From Tieghemiomyces parasiticus (lineage: Eukaryota; Kickxellomycota; Dimargaritomycetes; Dimargaritales; Dimargaritaceae), in the NCBI GenBank assembly GCA_027575765.1, contig JANBPT010000052.1:27459-91458 (forward strand): 64,000 bases of DNA. Reading direction: 5' to 3'. Below, piece after piece: positions 39,018-49,885 of this stretch; position 1 is the stretch's first letter; each line of letters opens with the position of its first letter. Both the position numbers and the translations under genes were made by a program. The notes beneath the pieces are model-generated. The model made no database searches. It saw only the letters and a list, made by a program, of their open reading frames with translations, and was not told the DNA's origin.

Positions 39018-41255
39018 ATGGAACCGCTCGACCAGATCGTCATTCGCAACCTGACGCTCCGCAACATTATCGGAGTGGACTCCTGGGAACGGGTCAAACG
39101 GCAGCCTGTCGTGGTCTCGGTGCAGGTGGCCACCGAGAGCATCGAGGCTGCGGCCCGCCACGACCGCGTGGCTGACACGGTCAATTACGGTACCCTCTGT
39201 AAGGCCGTCACCGCTTTCTCCGAGGCCTCGGCCTTCCGCAGCGTGGAGGCCCTGGCTTTCGGTATCCTACGTATCTGCCTGGACCATCCACGTAGCCGCC
39301 GGGCCACCGTCAAGATTGAGAAGCCCAGCGCCCTGCTCCACGCCGCTGCCGCCGGGGTGGAGCTTACTCGGACCCGCGAGGAAATCCCCGGCCTGATCAA
39401 TACCGCTCAGGTCGTAGCGGCGCCCATACCTGCGAATCGGCTTGATCGCATCTTCGTGCGGGACCTCAGGTTGAGCACCGTGGTTGGGGTCAACCCCTGG
39501 GAGCGTGAGGCCACCCAGATTGTCGTCGTCAACCTGGATCTATGGGTTACCCTCAGCGCCGCCGCCCTCACTGGTGATCACGTCCCTGAGCAGCACAACT
39601 ACCGCACCATTGTACGGACGGTCAGCCAGTATGTCGAACAGTCCCGTTTCAAGACCGTGGAGGCCCTGGCTTCCGCCATTGCCCGAATTAGTATCGTGCG
39701 GTGCCAGGTCGACAGGATTACTGTGCGCGTCGAAAAGCCCAGCGCCTTGTCTTTCGCTGAGGGCGCAGGCGTGGAGATCACCCGGACCCGACAGTCGGTC
39801 CTGGGCGATGTGGCGCCCACCGAGACTCCGGCGGGGGAAGATGAACTCACCGCGTCGGCTACCTTACCGCATACGGCATATATTGCCCTGGGTTCTAACC
39901 TGGGCGATTCGGTGGGGGCTATCCACCAGGCTCTCGACCGACTGCATGACGGCGGCCATATCCAGGTACTGGACACCTCCTTCCTGTACCGTACCGAGCC
40001 CATGTACAATGTGGACCAGCCCCAATTCCTCAATTGCGTCGTCCGAGTCGACACTCGGCTCTCGCCCGCTCGGCTGCTTGGCCTGCTCAAAGGTATCGAG
40101 GTGGACCTAGGTCGGGACCTGGAGCAGGCCCGCCTGGCCCCCAACGGACCCCGGCCCATCGATCTGGATATTTTGCTATACGACCGCCAGATCGTCGACA
40201 CCCCGGACCTCCAGATCCCGCACCCGCGGATCGCCGAGCGCCTGTTCGTCCTGTTCCCACTCTGCGACCTGGCCCCGCATGTCGAGCACCCTACCCTCTT
40301 CCAAACCTGCCGGCAGCTTCTCAAACTCCGGCTGCACGTGGAACCAGCCTCGGGTATCGAACGTGTGTTCCCGCTGGCCGGTCGTGTTTACAGCTGGCGG
40401 GAGCGGACCTATCTGATGGGCATCCTTAACTGCACCCCGGACAGTTTCAGCGACGGCGGTCGGTACTCGGACCCGCAGGCCGCCCTAGCTCACGCACTCC
40501 AGTTGGCCGCGAACGGGGCGGACTTCATCGACATTGGGGGCCAATCAACCCGGCCCAACGCCATTGATGTTGTCCCCGCTGACGAGGTTGCCCGCGTGAT
40601 CCCGGTAGTGCAGCTCCTGCGTGAGAGTGGGGTCTCCACACCGCTGTCCATTGACACGTTCAGCAGCGAGGTCGCCGAGGCGGCCCTGGCCGCCGGTGCT
40701 GATATGCTCAACGACGTGTCCGCCGGTACCCGGGACCCGCGTATACTGGCTGTGGCCGCCCGCTACCGCGTGCCGATTTGCTTGATGCACATGCGGGGCG
40801 ATGCCCGCACCATGATGGGACTGACTGACTACGAGGAAACTTCGATGTCGACCGCCGCTGATCCGTCGTCTGTGGTCCGTGCCGTGGCCTCGGAACTCCA
40901 ACTGGCCGTCCAGCGCGCTCTGCGGGCCGGTATCTATCGCTGGCACATTATTGTCGACCCCGGAATCGGATTCGCCAAAACTTTAGAGCAAGACCTGGAC
41001 CTCCTACGTCACCTTCCGCACTTGACCGATGCCGACTCTCCGCTGCCGGGGTTCCCAGTTTTGGTCGGGACTTCCCGCAAGAAATTCATCGGTCGCATTA
41101 CCGAGAAGGAGGTACCTGCCGACCGCGTCTGGGGGACTGCCGCCACCTGCGCGGCGGCCGTCGCCGGCGGATGCCGCATCTTGCGTGTTCATGACGTGGC
41201 TGAGATGCGCGACGTAGTCAAAGTGTCTGACCGTATCTGGAGCCCCACCGTCTGA
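39018..41255 (+). CDS. FOL1: Trifunctional folate synthesis protein (DHNA-HPPK-DHPS)
   Basis: This 745-residue fusion carries out three consecutive steps of folate synthesis, as in other fungi. Two tandem dihydroneopterin aldolase domains come first (about 1-120, IVIRNLTLRNIIGVDSWER; about 136-255, IFVRDLRLSTVVGVNPWER). Hydroxymethyldihydropterin pyrophosphokinase follows (about 287-440), with AYIALGSNLGDS, the RTEPMYNVDQPQFLN segment and the metal-binding PIDLDILLYD. Dihydropteroate synthase occupies about 463 to the end, with MGILNCTPDSFSDGG, DIGGQSTRP, IDTFSSEVAEAAL, NDVSAG and a PGIGFAK segment near the C-terminus. All three activities look intact. It is intronless. Confidence 0.97.
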   Translation: MEPLDQIVIRNLTLRNIIGVDSWERVKRQPVVVSVQVATESIEAAARHDRVADTVNYGTLCKAVTAFSEASAFRSVEALAFGILRICLDHPRSRRATVKIEKPSALLHAAAAGVELTRTREEIPGLINTAQVVAAPIPANRLDRIFVRDLRLSTVVGVNPWEREATQIVVVNLDLWVTLSAAALTGDHVPEQHNYRTIVRTVSQYVEQSRFKTVEALASAIARISIVRCQVDRITVRVEKPSALSFAEGAGVEITRTRQSVLGDVAPTETPAGEDELTASATLPHTAYIALGSNLGDSVGAIHQALDRLHDGGHIQVLDTSFLYRTEPMYNVDQPQFLNCVVRVDTRLSPARLLGLLKGIEVDLGRDLEQARLAPNGPRPIDLDILLYDRQIVDTPDLQIPHPRIAERLFVLFPLCDLAPHVEHPTLFQTCRQLLKLRLHVEPASGIERVFPLAGRVYSWRERTYLMGILNCTPDSFSDGGRYSDPQAALAHALQLAANGADFIDIGGQSTRPNAIDVVPADEVARVIPVVQLLRESGVSTPLSIDTFSSEVAEAALAAGADMLNDVSAGTRDPRILAVAARYRVPICLMHMRGDARTMMGLTDYEETSMSTAADPSSVVRAVASELQLAVQRALRAGIYRWHIIVDPGIGFAKTLEQDLDLLRHLPHLTDADSPLPGFPVLVGTSRKKFIGRITEKEVPADRVWGTAATCAAAVAGGCRILRVHDVAEMRDVVKVSDRIWSPTV

Positions 41256-42104
41256 CTCTGATCACATTATTTATATATATATGCCGGTCCCGCCACCTCT
41301 GACTCTTTGCCGCGCCGGCCCTTTCTCTACGCATGGACGTTTATTTAAAAAAAAACATTATACTTAACTTTTTAAAGCGGGATTGCCGATGGTTGAGGCC
41401 TTAGGCCTCTACTTCATTTACAGTCTCCGTAGGGTAAACATGCCGACTCTCACGTTATCGGTTAGGATTAGTTGACCACTAGTGCAGTGCCACCCGGTTC
41501 TAAGCGTAGTGGACTTTCGTAGCCCAAGGGTCAGCCTAAGCCCCCCCATGCGGTCTCCTAGAGCAGTCCGATGGTCATTAGATCACGTGATGATCCATCT
41601 CCGCCCCTTTTTTCTTTTTTTTTTATCCCCCCTAATTTGGACCTATCGCACTCTCTCACCATCAATCCCGAGGAATGCTTATATCCGTCCTCCAACGCTC
41701 CCTGCAAAAACTTCCCCCACACACTTCCTATCGGTCACCTAATTTAGCGAGAGTGTGGCCTCGGCCTCTTTTTTTCACTAGGTGGAGTAGGCTGTCATCT
41801 TTTTTTCCTCAAACTATCGCCCCGACTAGTTTATCTGCGGTTTGCCTGTATGGTACGGGCCACAAGCCTGGACAACTGCTGGACCCCGTTAGCTTTCGAC
41901 GGTCTGCACTCCTTTTTTTTTATAGGTAGTAGCCACTCCTTATCGTTCTCCACGGGTCGACTTTAGCGGTTGTACCTCCCTCCGTCCGTGTTCACCTTAC
42001 ACTTACCACTCGGCCACAGCCCCTCTGGCTGTTTATCTTGTTAGTTCACCCAGCTGCGCTCCATTCGCATAGCCCCACCTCCTTCTGACCCAACACCGAA
42101 CGCC
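41256..42104. other. Intergenic region between FOL1 and NOG1
   Basis: About 850 bp. A TA-rich run lies near 41268-41282 and an A9 run near 41347-41355. Downstream are several T-rich and C/T-rich tracts before the NOG1 start. No gene is seen. Confidence 0.5.
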
Positions 42105-44027
42105 ATGTCGCTCTATAACTTCAAGAAGATCGCGGTTGTGCCGTCGGCCAGCGACTTTTTGGACATTGTCCTGTCCAAGACGCAGCGCAAGACGCCCACG
42201 GTCATTCACCCTGGGTACAAGATCAGCCGTATCCGCGCTTTCTACATGCGTAAGGTCCGGTTCACCCAGGATTCCTTCGACGAGAAGCTGGGGCTCATGT
42301 TGGAGGACTTCCCCAAAGTGGACAACATCCACCCCTTTTACGCTGATCTCATGAACATTCTATACGACAAGGACCACTACAAGCTGGCTCTGGGCCAGCT
42401 CAACACCGCACGGCATCTCATCGATGCGGTGGCCAAGGACTACGTCCGCCTGCTCAAGTTCGCCGACTCGCTCTTCCGCTGCAAGCAGCTCAAGAAGGCC
42501 GCCCTGGGCCGTATGGCCACCATCATGAAGCGCCAGAAGGACAGTCTGGGCTACCTCGAGCAGGTCCGCCAGCACTTGGCCCGTCTGCCGTCCATTGATC
42601 CCAACACCCGTACCTTGATTGTGTGCGGCTACCCGAACGTGGGCAAGTCGAGCTTCATGAACAAGGTCACCCGTGCCAACGTGGACGTCCAGCCTTACGC
42701 CTTCACCACCAAGTCGCTCTTCGTGGGCCACATGGACTTCAAGTACCTCAGATGGCAGGTGATTGACACCCCCGGAATTCTGGACCACCCGCTCGAGGAT
42801 CGTAACACCATCGAGATGCAGTCCATCACCGCCCTGGCCCATCTCCGCGCCTGCATCATGTACTTCATTGACTTGTCGGAGCAGTGCGGGTTCAGCATCG
42901 AAGACCAGATCAGCCTGTTCCACAGCATCAAGCCCCTGTTCGCCAACAAGCCCATCCAGCTCGTGTTCAGTAAGATGGACGCCCAGCGCATCGAGGATCT
43001 GGACGAGGCCCATCGTGCCATGGTCGACCAGCTGCTCAAGGAGCCTGGTGTCGAGACTTCCGCGCTCAGCTCCTTCACGGACGAGGGCGTCATGGACACC
43101 CGTAACCGCGCCTGCGAGCGCCTGCTGGCCACCCGCGTCGAGGCCAAGCTCAAGACCAACAAGATCACTGACGTGCTCAACAAGCTGCACCTGGCCCAGC
43201 CCACCGAGAAGCGCGGCGGCGTCGACCGGCCGGCCTTTATCCCGGAAGCTGCCCGGGGCCGTGTCCGTTACGATCACCAGGACCCCAAGCGCCGGCGCCT
43301 GGAACGCGACCTCGAGGTCGAGGAGGGCGGTTCGGGCGTGTACAACGTGGACCTCCGCAAGCATTACCAGCTCAAGGACGACTCGTGGAAGTACGACGCC
43401 ATCCCGGAGATTATGGACGGCAAGAACGTGGCGGATTTCGTCGACCCGGAGATCGAGGCCCAATTGGAGGCTCTGGAACGCGAGGAGGAGCGTCTGGTCG
43501 AGCAGGGACTGTACGAGTCGGACGAGGACATTCTGGATTCGGAGGACGAACGGATCCGCGACACGGCGGCGAGCATCCGCGAGCGCAAGGCCATCATGAA
43601 GGCCGAATCTCAGCTCAGGCGCAGCAATACCACTTCGGGGCTCCCGCGCCGGATCGTCAACCGCAGTGTTACCAACCGCGACCTCCAGACCCACCTCGAA
43701 GGCATGGGTATCAACGAGGCCGTCAGCGAGGCCGTGGCCCGGTCCCGTTCCCGCGCCCCAGTCAAGCGGGCCCGGTCGCCCTCGCGCGCCGAGTCCTTGG
43801 CTCGCGAGGCCAGCGTTGCCGCTCGCGCCCAGTCCCAGGTCCGGTCCCGGGGCGAGGTCGGTCTTCGCAGCGAAGACATCACCAAGTCCACCAAACTCAA
43901 GCGGATGGCCGAGCGTTCGCGCAACCAGGTTGCCCGCCAGGGCGAGTCCGACCGGTCGATCCCCAACCTCAAACCCAAGCACTTGTTTTCGGGCAAGCGT
44001 GGTGTTGGCAAGAACGACCGCCGTTAA
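42105..44027 (+). CDS. NOG1: NOG1 nucleolar GTPase, 60S ribosome assembly
   Basis: This 640-residue protein is the NOG1/GTPBP4 GTPase that acts in late 60S pre-ribosome assembly. It begins [20 protein letters not shown] and has the family's N-terminal helical region ([20 protein letters not shown]). The G domain is at about 170-340: G1 GYPNVGKSS (about 175), G3 DTPG (about 221). The G4 position reads SKMD (residues 289-292) rather than canonical NKxD. The C-terminal third is highly charged, with Arg/Ser-rich and basic stretches expected for rRNA and nucleolar targeting. The length matches orthologues. It is intronless, and the codons are very GC-rich, which produces a long antisense ORF. Confidence 0.96.
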   Translation: MSLYNFKKIAVVPSASDFLDIVLSKTQRKTPTVIHPGYKISRIRAFYMRKVRFTQDSFDEKLGLMLEDFPKVDNIHPFYADLMNILYDKDHYKLALGQLNTARHLIDAVAKDYVRLLKFADSLFRCKQLKKAALGRMATIMKRQKDSLGYLEQVRQHLARLPSIDPNTRTLIVCGYPNVGKSSFMNKVTRANVDVQPYAFTTKSLFVGHMDFKYLRWQVIDTPGILDHPLEDRNTIEMQSITALAHLRACIMYFIDLSEQCGFSIEDQISLFHSIKPLFANKPIQLVFSKMDAQRIEDLDEAHRAMVDQLLKEPGVETSALSSFTDEGVMDTRNRACERLLATRVEAKLKTNKITDVLNKLHLAQPTEKRGGVDRPAFIPEAARGRVRYDHQDPKRRRLERDLEVEEGGSGVYNVDLRKHYQLKDDSWKYDAIPEIMDGKNVADFVDPEIEAQLEALEREEERLVEQGLYESDEDILDSEDERIRDTAASIRERKAIMKAESQLRRSNTTSGLPRRIVNRSVTNRDLQTHLEGMGINEAVSEAVARSRSRAPVKRARSPSRAESLAREASVAARAQSQVRSRGEVGLRSEDITKSTKLKRMAERSRNQVARQGESDRSIPNLKPKHLFSGKRGVGKNDRR

Positions 44028-45240
44028 AAACCTTATCACTATTTTATTTTTTTTGTCGGTTCACCTCTTTTTTCGTGCATATGTTCTTCGGCTATGTTTA
44101 CTTTCTCCAGGGTTCACCGTTCCATCTTTCACATTAGCATCATCCCTAAGCTCATTACAAATATCGTACCTGATTAACGATCTCAGAGTGAGCATGGCCG
44201 AATAATGTGTGATATAGGCTAGCCACGCGACTTGGAAAGGTAAAGGGTCAAAGGTAAGGTGTTGTCACTGGCGCTAAACTCGACGGTGGTTAGCGGTCAT
44301 ATGCTCGTCAGGTTGGGTCTCTGGAGTGCCCCAGCTACTTCAGGTTGGCTCGGTGCAGTTCCACGGCGCTGGCCATGGCGTATAACATTGGTCGGTATAT
44401 TGGTACAACGCAGGGCCAGGAGTCATGCACCTAGAACCTACGGTCGCAACATTAATCAAAAAAAAAATACCTCCCCCCGCTGTTTGGTGTGACCAAGATG
44501 ATTAGACCAGGTTCCGGGTGTCGATCCGTTTAATATTTCGTGAGAAGGCAGCCTAAAGGGCGGACCGAACCCACTCCTATTCTTCACGATTCAAGCCAAA
44601 TGCTGGAGATTACGCAGGGTCTTGGGCATGACAAACGGTCAATGAGCGGGAAAATGCCCCGTCACCACTTCCCACGGAGTTCTAGCAAGATATATGATCA
44701 TCTGGCTTGAAGGGGTGTTTGATATTTGGAGGCGCTCATTGTTGGTAACCGCCACCCTCCCCTCTTCTTCGATCCGCCACTGGCAAACGGAGACGGAACT
44801 AGCCGTCGTCCTGCGCTGTGTGTTGGGACGCAGGCCACCACCTTATACGGTCTATGCAATCGGGCCCCTCCCCCACGGGCAGCGCCAAGTCTCTGACACC
44901 CACAGACCTCCACTAAACGTCTTCATACGTGTAGTTCAACGCGTACGAATCGATACAATTCAGTGGCCGCTGCAAACTGCACATGATCCTATCGATGTGG
45001 GCCGATCCGGAAGTGCGCGTCGTCAGCCACTATAGGGTAAACCCTGGAGTCCGCATCCTCGGTGAACCGGATAACCATTTTGGGGTATAGCAACCTGTAT
45101 GGAGGAGTCTTCTGACTTGGCGGGGACGCCCCCCATCCCGTGTGGACATAGCGGGGTGCTGGGTTGGCCTTGAGGTCGTAGAAACCTGCCTCCCAGCCCC
45201 AGCACAAACTGGTACGGGCAGTTCTTGGATTTAGTGGACC
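44028..45240. other. Intergenic region downstream of NOG1
   Basis: About 1.2 kb with T-rich sequence just after the NOG1 stop and an A10 run near 44458-44467. ORFs up to 113 codons around 44700-45035 show no recognisable features on either strand. Confidence 0.45.
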
Positions 45241-45248
45241 TATAAAAC
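45241..45248 (+). promoter_or_regulatory. TATA box of the type I membrane protein gene
   Basis: TATAAAAC lies 257 bp before ATG 45498, with a C/T-rich leader between. Confidence 0.5.
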
Positions 45249-45497
45249 GAACGTCATCCTCGAGTACTGAACCACCTTTCCCTCTCTGTAGACTTTAACC
45301 GCACATTTCCCGATAGTTGGATATCGGCGTTAATTTTCCTGTTTAACTCCTAACCTTCTACACCTTTGGATTCCAAACTACCCGCATTGTATTTCATCGA
45401 CAATTTTGTTGCAGCTCCTTCACCCTTTGTCTAACTCCTCCATCATACCCCCGCCATTAACCTACCACCGGCAGATCACCTAGCCGTGGCCAGCACC

Positions 45498-46511
45498 ATG
45501 CATTGTTCAAGTCACGTATTACTGCTTCTCGCCGCTTGGATTCTGCCCGTGTGGGCAGCTACGGCCAATATTACCCTGTACCTCGACGTTCTGCTCTTGA
45601 AGCCTGACCTGAGTGCTGTCGTGGCCAATCTTTCCACCACACAAGTAGGGTATGAGACCAATATCGCCATTTTCTCCGTCATGGCTACCACCCGTACGCT
45701 AGCCCAGGTAAGTGCGCTCGTTAACCAGGCGGCCTGATGGCTGGGCATCGTATTACTCGAAATGCCGGATCTATCATGGGTGATGTTCATTTAGTGGCTG
45801 GGAACTCGAGCCCGCCCATCGCCTAATTCGCAAGAAAGTGCGCCCACCCTCACCTCCGCATACTTTTTCTGCTACTTGTATCAATATGCTTTGTCATAGG
45901 GTTTTCTGCACAACGTTCGCGCCGGCGACAGAACCTTACCATCCCTTCCGGGAAAGCTCATGTTGCTCTACAACCTGAACACCAACGGGATAGGTGAATC
46001 CCAGATACCCGTAGGCTCCGGATCATCAGCCAGCGCCCTTATAACCTACGGTGCCGCGGGAAATCCGAGCAACAAATGGTATAGTATCACGACAATCGTT
46101 GGCGGTTTTGACCTACCTACAGACGTTGGCCTCGCCCTCGAGAAAACCTACAACGATATCGTCGACGGTACTTTGACCTATGATACGGGTCTCAATCAGC
46201 AGTACGGTTACACCGACGACCAGGTCCTCCCCCAACGTGGGTACCTGAGGGCCTACATAGCGGACAGCAATACGGAGGCCTTAGAGAGCGGCAGCTCTAC
46301 CTTGACTAGTGGTGTGATAGCCGGTATCGTGGTTGCAGTTATCGTGGTGGCTCTCGTGGGGTCTATCGTTTTGGGCGTATTGTTGTGGCGTAAGCGGAAA
46401 CGTGTAATGCGACGCGGGCAGCGGCAAGTGCGGCATAGGCAGCTGGAACAGCGCTTCATGGAGCAAACACCCAAAAGGGAGGCCAGGCCCCTCGATTCGG
46501 ATGTTGTTTAG
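45498..46511 (+). CDS. Predicted type I membrane protein, two exons, unknown function
   Basis: I assign join(45498..45707, 45900..46511), giving 273 residues. The donor is CAG|GTAAGT and the acceptor CATAG|GG, and the phase is kept. The protein begins with a signal peptide (MHCSSHVLLLLAAWILPVWA). An extracellular part of about 190 residues includes NIT and NLS glycosylation sites and many Gly, Thr and Tyr residues. A strongly hydrophobic helix follows (about 216-240, GVIAGIVVAVIVVALVGSIV and on). A basic stop-transfer sequence (RKRKRVMRRGQ) and a short cytosolic tail end it. No catalytic motif or known domain is recognised. A surface receptor, adhesin or sensor is possible but unsupported. 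Confidence 0.7.
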
Positions 46512-49500
46512 CTTCCCGCCGCGATATATTTATAAGTTAGAGTAAATTACCGCCAGGGTAGGCTAAGAAGGAAATTTGCGAGACAGTGGTCACTGGTCGT
46601 ATTGGTAGCCTATTACTGAATGATGCCAAAGATGTCATTGTGGCACCGCCAAAGCTTTCTGCTAGAAACCCCTGTTCAGAGCGAATTACAGTGCGTTTAT
46701 TAAACCGAACAGAAATATGGCCTATATAACGACATTGGGCGTGTCCATGGTCTTTGCACCTGGGCAGTGCAGTCGACCTTATTCTCAAAACAATACAGAG
46801 TTCAGGTAGATATATATTAAATATTGCGCGATCAAGCCTGCTGCCGTTCTGTGGCATTTTCCATACATGATTGCCGTCGCATGAGACACAGTCGTCTTCA
46901 TCCTGCTTGGTCCAATGGGCCGCACCCGGCGAACCGGTCAACTTGCAGACCATTTGGTGGCGTTTTTGTTATCGGAAGGCGCACATTGTTGTCTATTCCC
47001 CTCCCCTATCCCCTGACCTACCCATTCACGAGGGATACCGACGTGATCACTCTCTGACCCTGTGCGAGTAATAAGTAGCCGCGCCTTCCTCAGCCTCCAC
47101 ATAAACCTTTGTACACAACCAGGCGACAATGAGACCTCCTCCGCCCGTGCCATCGAATTCGTAGAGCGCGAATAGGTTAACCACCATAGCTCTGCACGGT
47201 ATTCGCGTGCCCGGGACTAGGGGACTGAGAGATCCGAAAATGCGTCATTGCAACCACGATTAAAACGGCACAGAATACGGAGTACCTTGCGAGCTCCATT
47301 GCTCTTTTGAGTAGAGTACACCTGAACGCTAATTGCTATACGTATGGGTATGCCGAACCGCTTGGTCGGCTTATGACTGGCGACCCCCTTGTTATCAAGG
47401 GTATAGAAACCATCGTCCGACCTAAACGAAAATTGGTGCTTAACTCAGGCACCGAACTCGCCCCAGCACCCCTAGCCAGTAGACTACGCACGGCGAAAGC
47501 CGCAAGCTATCTAATCTATGGGCTCTCTTCACAGTTGCACAGCAATAACCCCAAAGTGTCCAGGTCTATGGGACCTACATAAAGCGAGGTTTGCATCATT
47601 GGGTGAGAAACCGGGTGGCTAATGGAATACCACGCTGCGGTCTATCGGCAGTCGCATCGTTACCACTGTCTCAGACTCGACATCAAGAGGCCCAGTATTA
47701 GCACCTCACTGACATTCATTTCTACGACTTGGGCTTCAACCAGTATACTCTTTAGTATTTTTAGATACGATCGAAACGGGTTATGCTACCAACGTTTGCT
47801 CCCTCCCTCGCAGTCCATACATGCGACAGCTAAACCTAGATCTTCTAAACCCCGCCCGGCGGAGTGTGCAAACAGGACGTCAAGTGGGGCCGTATATCCC
47901 TGACAATTCTATTGACTAGCCTGAGTACTGGGATATTAGCACCATTGTGGAGGCAATGTGGTGGATCCTAAAGTTAATTAAAGTGTTAAAGACATACAAC
48001 AACGCATCTACCAGTGCGGCGTTCTGATTCCCTACCAATACAGGATTCCATCTCCCTAGATGTTGTAAGAATGGTGTGACTCCCTAGCCCGAGGATCCCC
48101 GAGAGAAAGAGTATCCCAACAACTACCATCAACTATTTCCATTACTACTCTTGGCAACAGTTTTGCATCGCCTGGAGAGGTAAACCTTGCCAAAGAGAAA
48201 CCGAGGTAGCGCAGTGTACCGTCGCATTGCAGAATAGAAAAGGATGCGAGCGCGCAGACTCACTTGGAAATGATTCTGTGTGATTGGCTCGCCGGCGGAA
48301 TAGAGCCAACAGGTACCGTTCGGAAGCTGGCGGAAAGCGAGGTTGGGCGAGAGAGCGAAACCGCCTCAAAACAGGAGGTACTGGTCCAGTGTGGTGATCG
48401 ACACACGCTATTGTGCCTCCCACCAGTGCCTTGCTGGCGCCCTTCTCTGTTCGTTTGCCACTTGCGTGGATGGTAGGATCAGCCAACTGCTCTGAGGCAG
48501 GAGAAGTGGGGCAGGTGCTGAACAGTCGAGCGGAGACAACTGCCGCCGCTAGCAACTTGGATCTAAGTTGCTAGAAGGGGGAAGGGGTGGCAAGCCATCG
48601 CGGTAGTCAATGAGGAGGCGTAAGTAATGCCACCAGTAAAGGTCTCAGGCGAACGGACCGTATCGCCCCAGCGAGATTTGTCGGGGGTCTACTGCTAAGC
48701 AGAGGCTCCAAAGGACGAACTAAGCGCTACGTCGGCGGCATTGAAAGGGTCACGGCAGGGCACAGGTGAGGCAGCCGACTCCGCGAAACTACCTTCTCCT
48801 TCGCCTCGCATCGATCAACCTGTGGCTTCCAGCTGGCTGGCCTCTCATATTGACATGTGGTTCCAATCGGTATGATGGTCCTAGCCACTACCAAACTGGG
48901 GGGCCAGACTAGCAGGCAGGGCAATGAAGAGGAAAGGGGATTGTTGTCACTCAATTACGGGTCGATGATGTCGGACCACTGCTCTGTCTGCTATGACGGA
49001 CCTTGGGGTTCTATTGTTCTTGACCCTGACACGCAAGGAGTGGAGGTGTGGGGTTCTCAACTCCCACCTGCGAGTGCGAGTTAGGCGGCGGAGGCGTGAT
49101 GGGTCGCAGGGCCTACACCCTTCTGAAAATTGTAGTGGGGGAGGGCTCCGAGGCTGTGTGGGTCGCTGAGTGCATACAGCGACGTAGCTGTGCTGACCCC
49201 TTGTGTGTGTGTTTGCCCTTTAACTACTGTCCACCTTGCGGTGCACTGCGACCCCACCCTCGCCTTCCCTAAATTGCCTACTCTATTGGCTGCCATTTGG
49301 TTTGTCATTGCACTCGGCCCATTGCTCCTCGGCTTCTAAATCCTAGCACTATCGCCCCACCTTAGCCACGGAGCCCCACGCGCCTGTTGCCGAGTCCGTC
49401 CAGAATCTCGCCCTCACTGAAGCCCCCTTTTGACTACCAGAGCTATAATAGGCATCCCTTTGACTTATCCTCGGCCTTTATATATATAGATATATACCCT

Positions 49501-49885
49501 ATCCTTCGCCCGAGCCAAGTGAAAGTCCCGAGCCACACCCTGACGAGTTACGGCGCGAACCTGACTGTCGTCGACGAACCAGCGTCCAAGGTACTTTTTT
49601 TTTATAAGGGGCCGGCGGCGTAGCTACCCGGCCAGTGCTAGTATCGATAATCGTGCCGCCCTATTGTCCCCCTCCCCTCCGCAAGTCGCCGCGTTATTTA
49701 TCTTTCTCGAGGTCACACAGGCCTGGCCTCAGATACCACCTCCCCCCGTCGAGCGCGCCCTGCCAATTATTGCCGCCAGTCCCGGTGCACGCCAGCCGAC
49801 CATACCGTACTTTTCGACATTTCACTCGCATCCATCGCCAAATTGGCATTAAGCTGGCCGCTCGTGTAACCATTGCTCAATCACC
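46512..49885. other. Long intergenic region, no firm gene
   Basis: About 3.4 kb. The section 48140-49310 is more GC-rich and has open frames on the minus strand (48145-48555 and 48727-48954), but the first lacks an ATG and neither product is recognised. A TA-repeat patch lies at about 49477-49500. The final 250 bp before 49886 is C/T-rich and probably contains the promoter and leader of the Munc13-like gene. Confidence 0.45.

Noticed and set aside
42360..44039. 559-codon minus-strand ORF antisense to NOG1
   Set aside because: It mirrors the GC-rich codons of NOG1, which is unmistakably coding on the plus strand. The antisense translation has no domain and is Leu/Val/Gly/Asp repetitive, as expected for a shadow.
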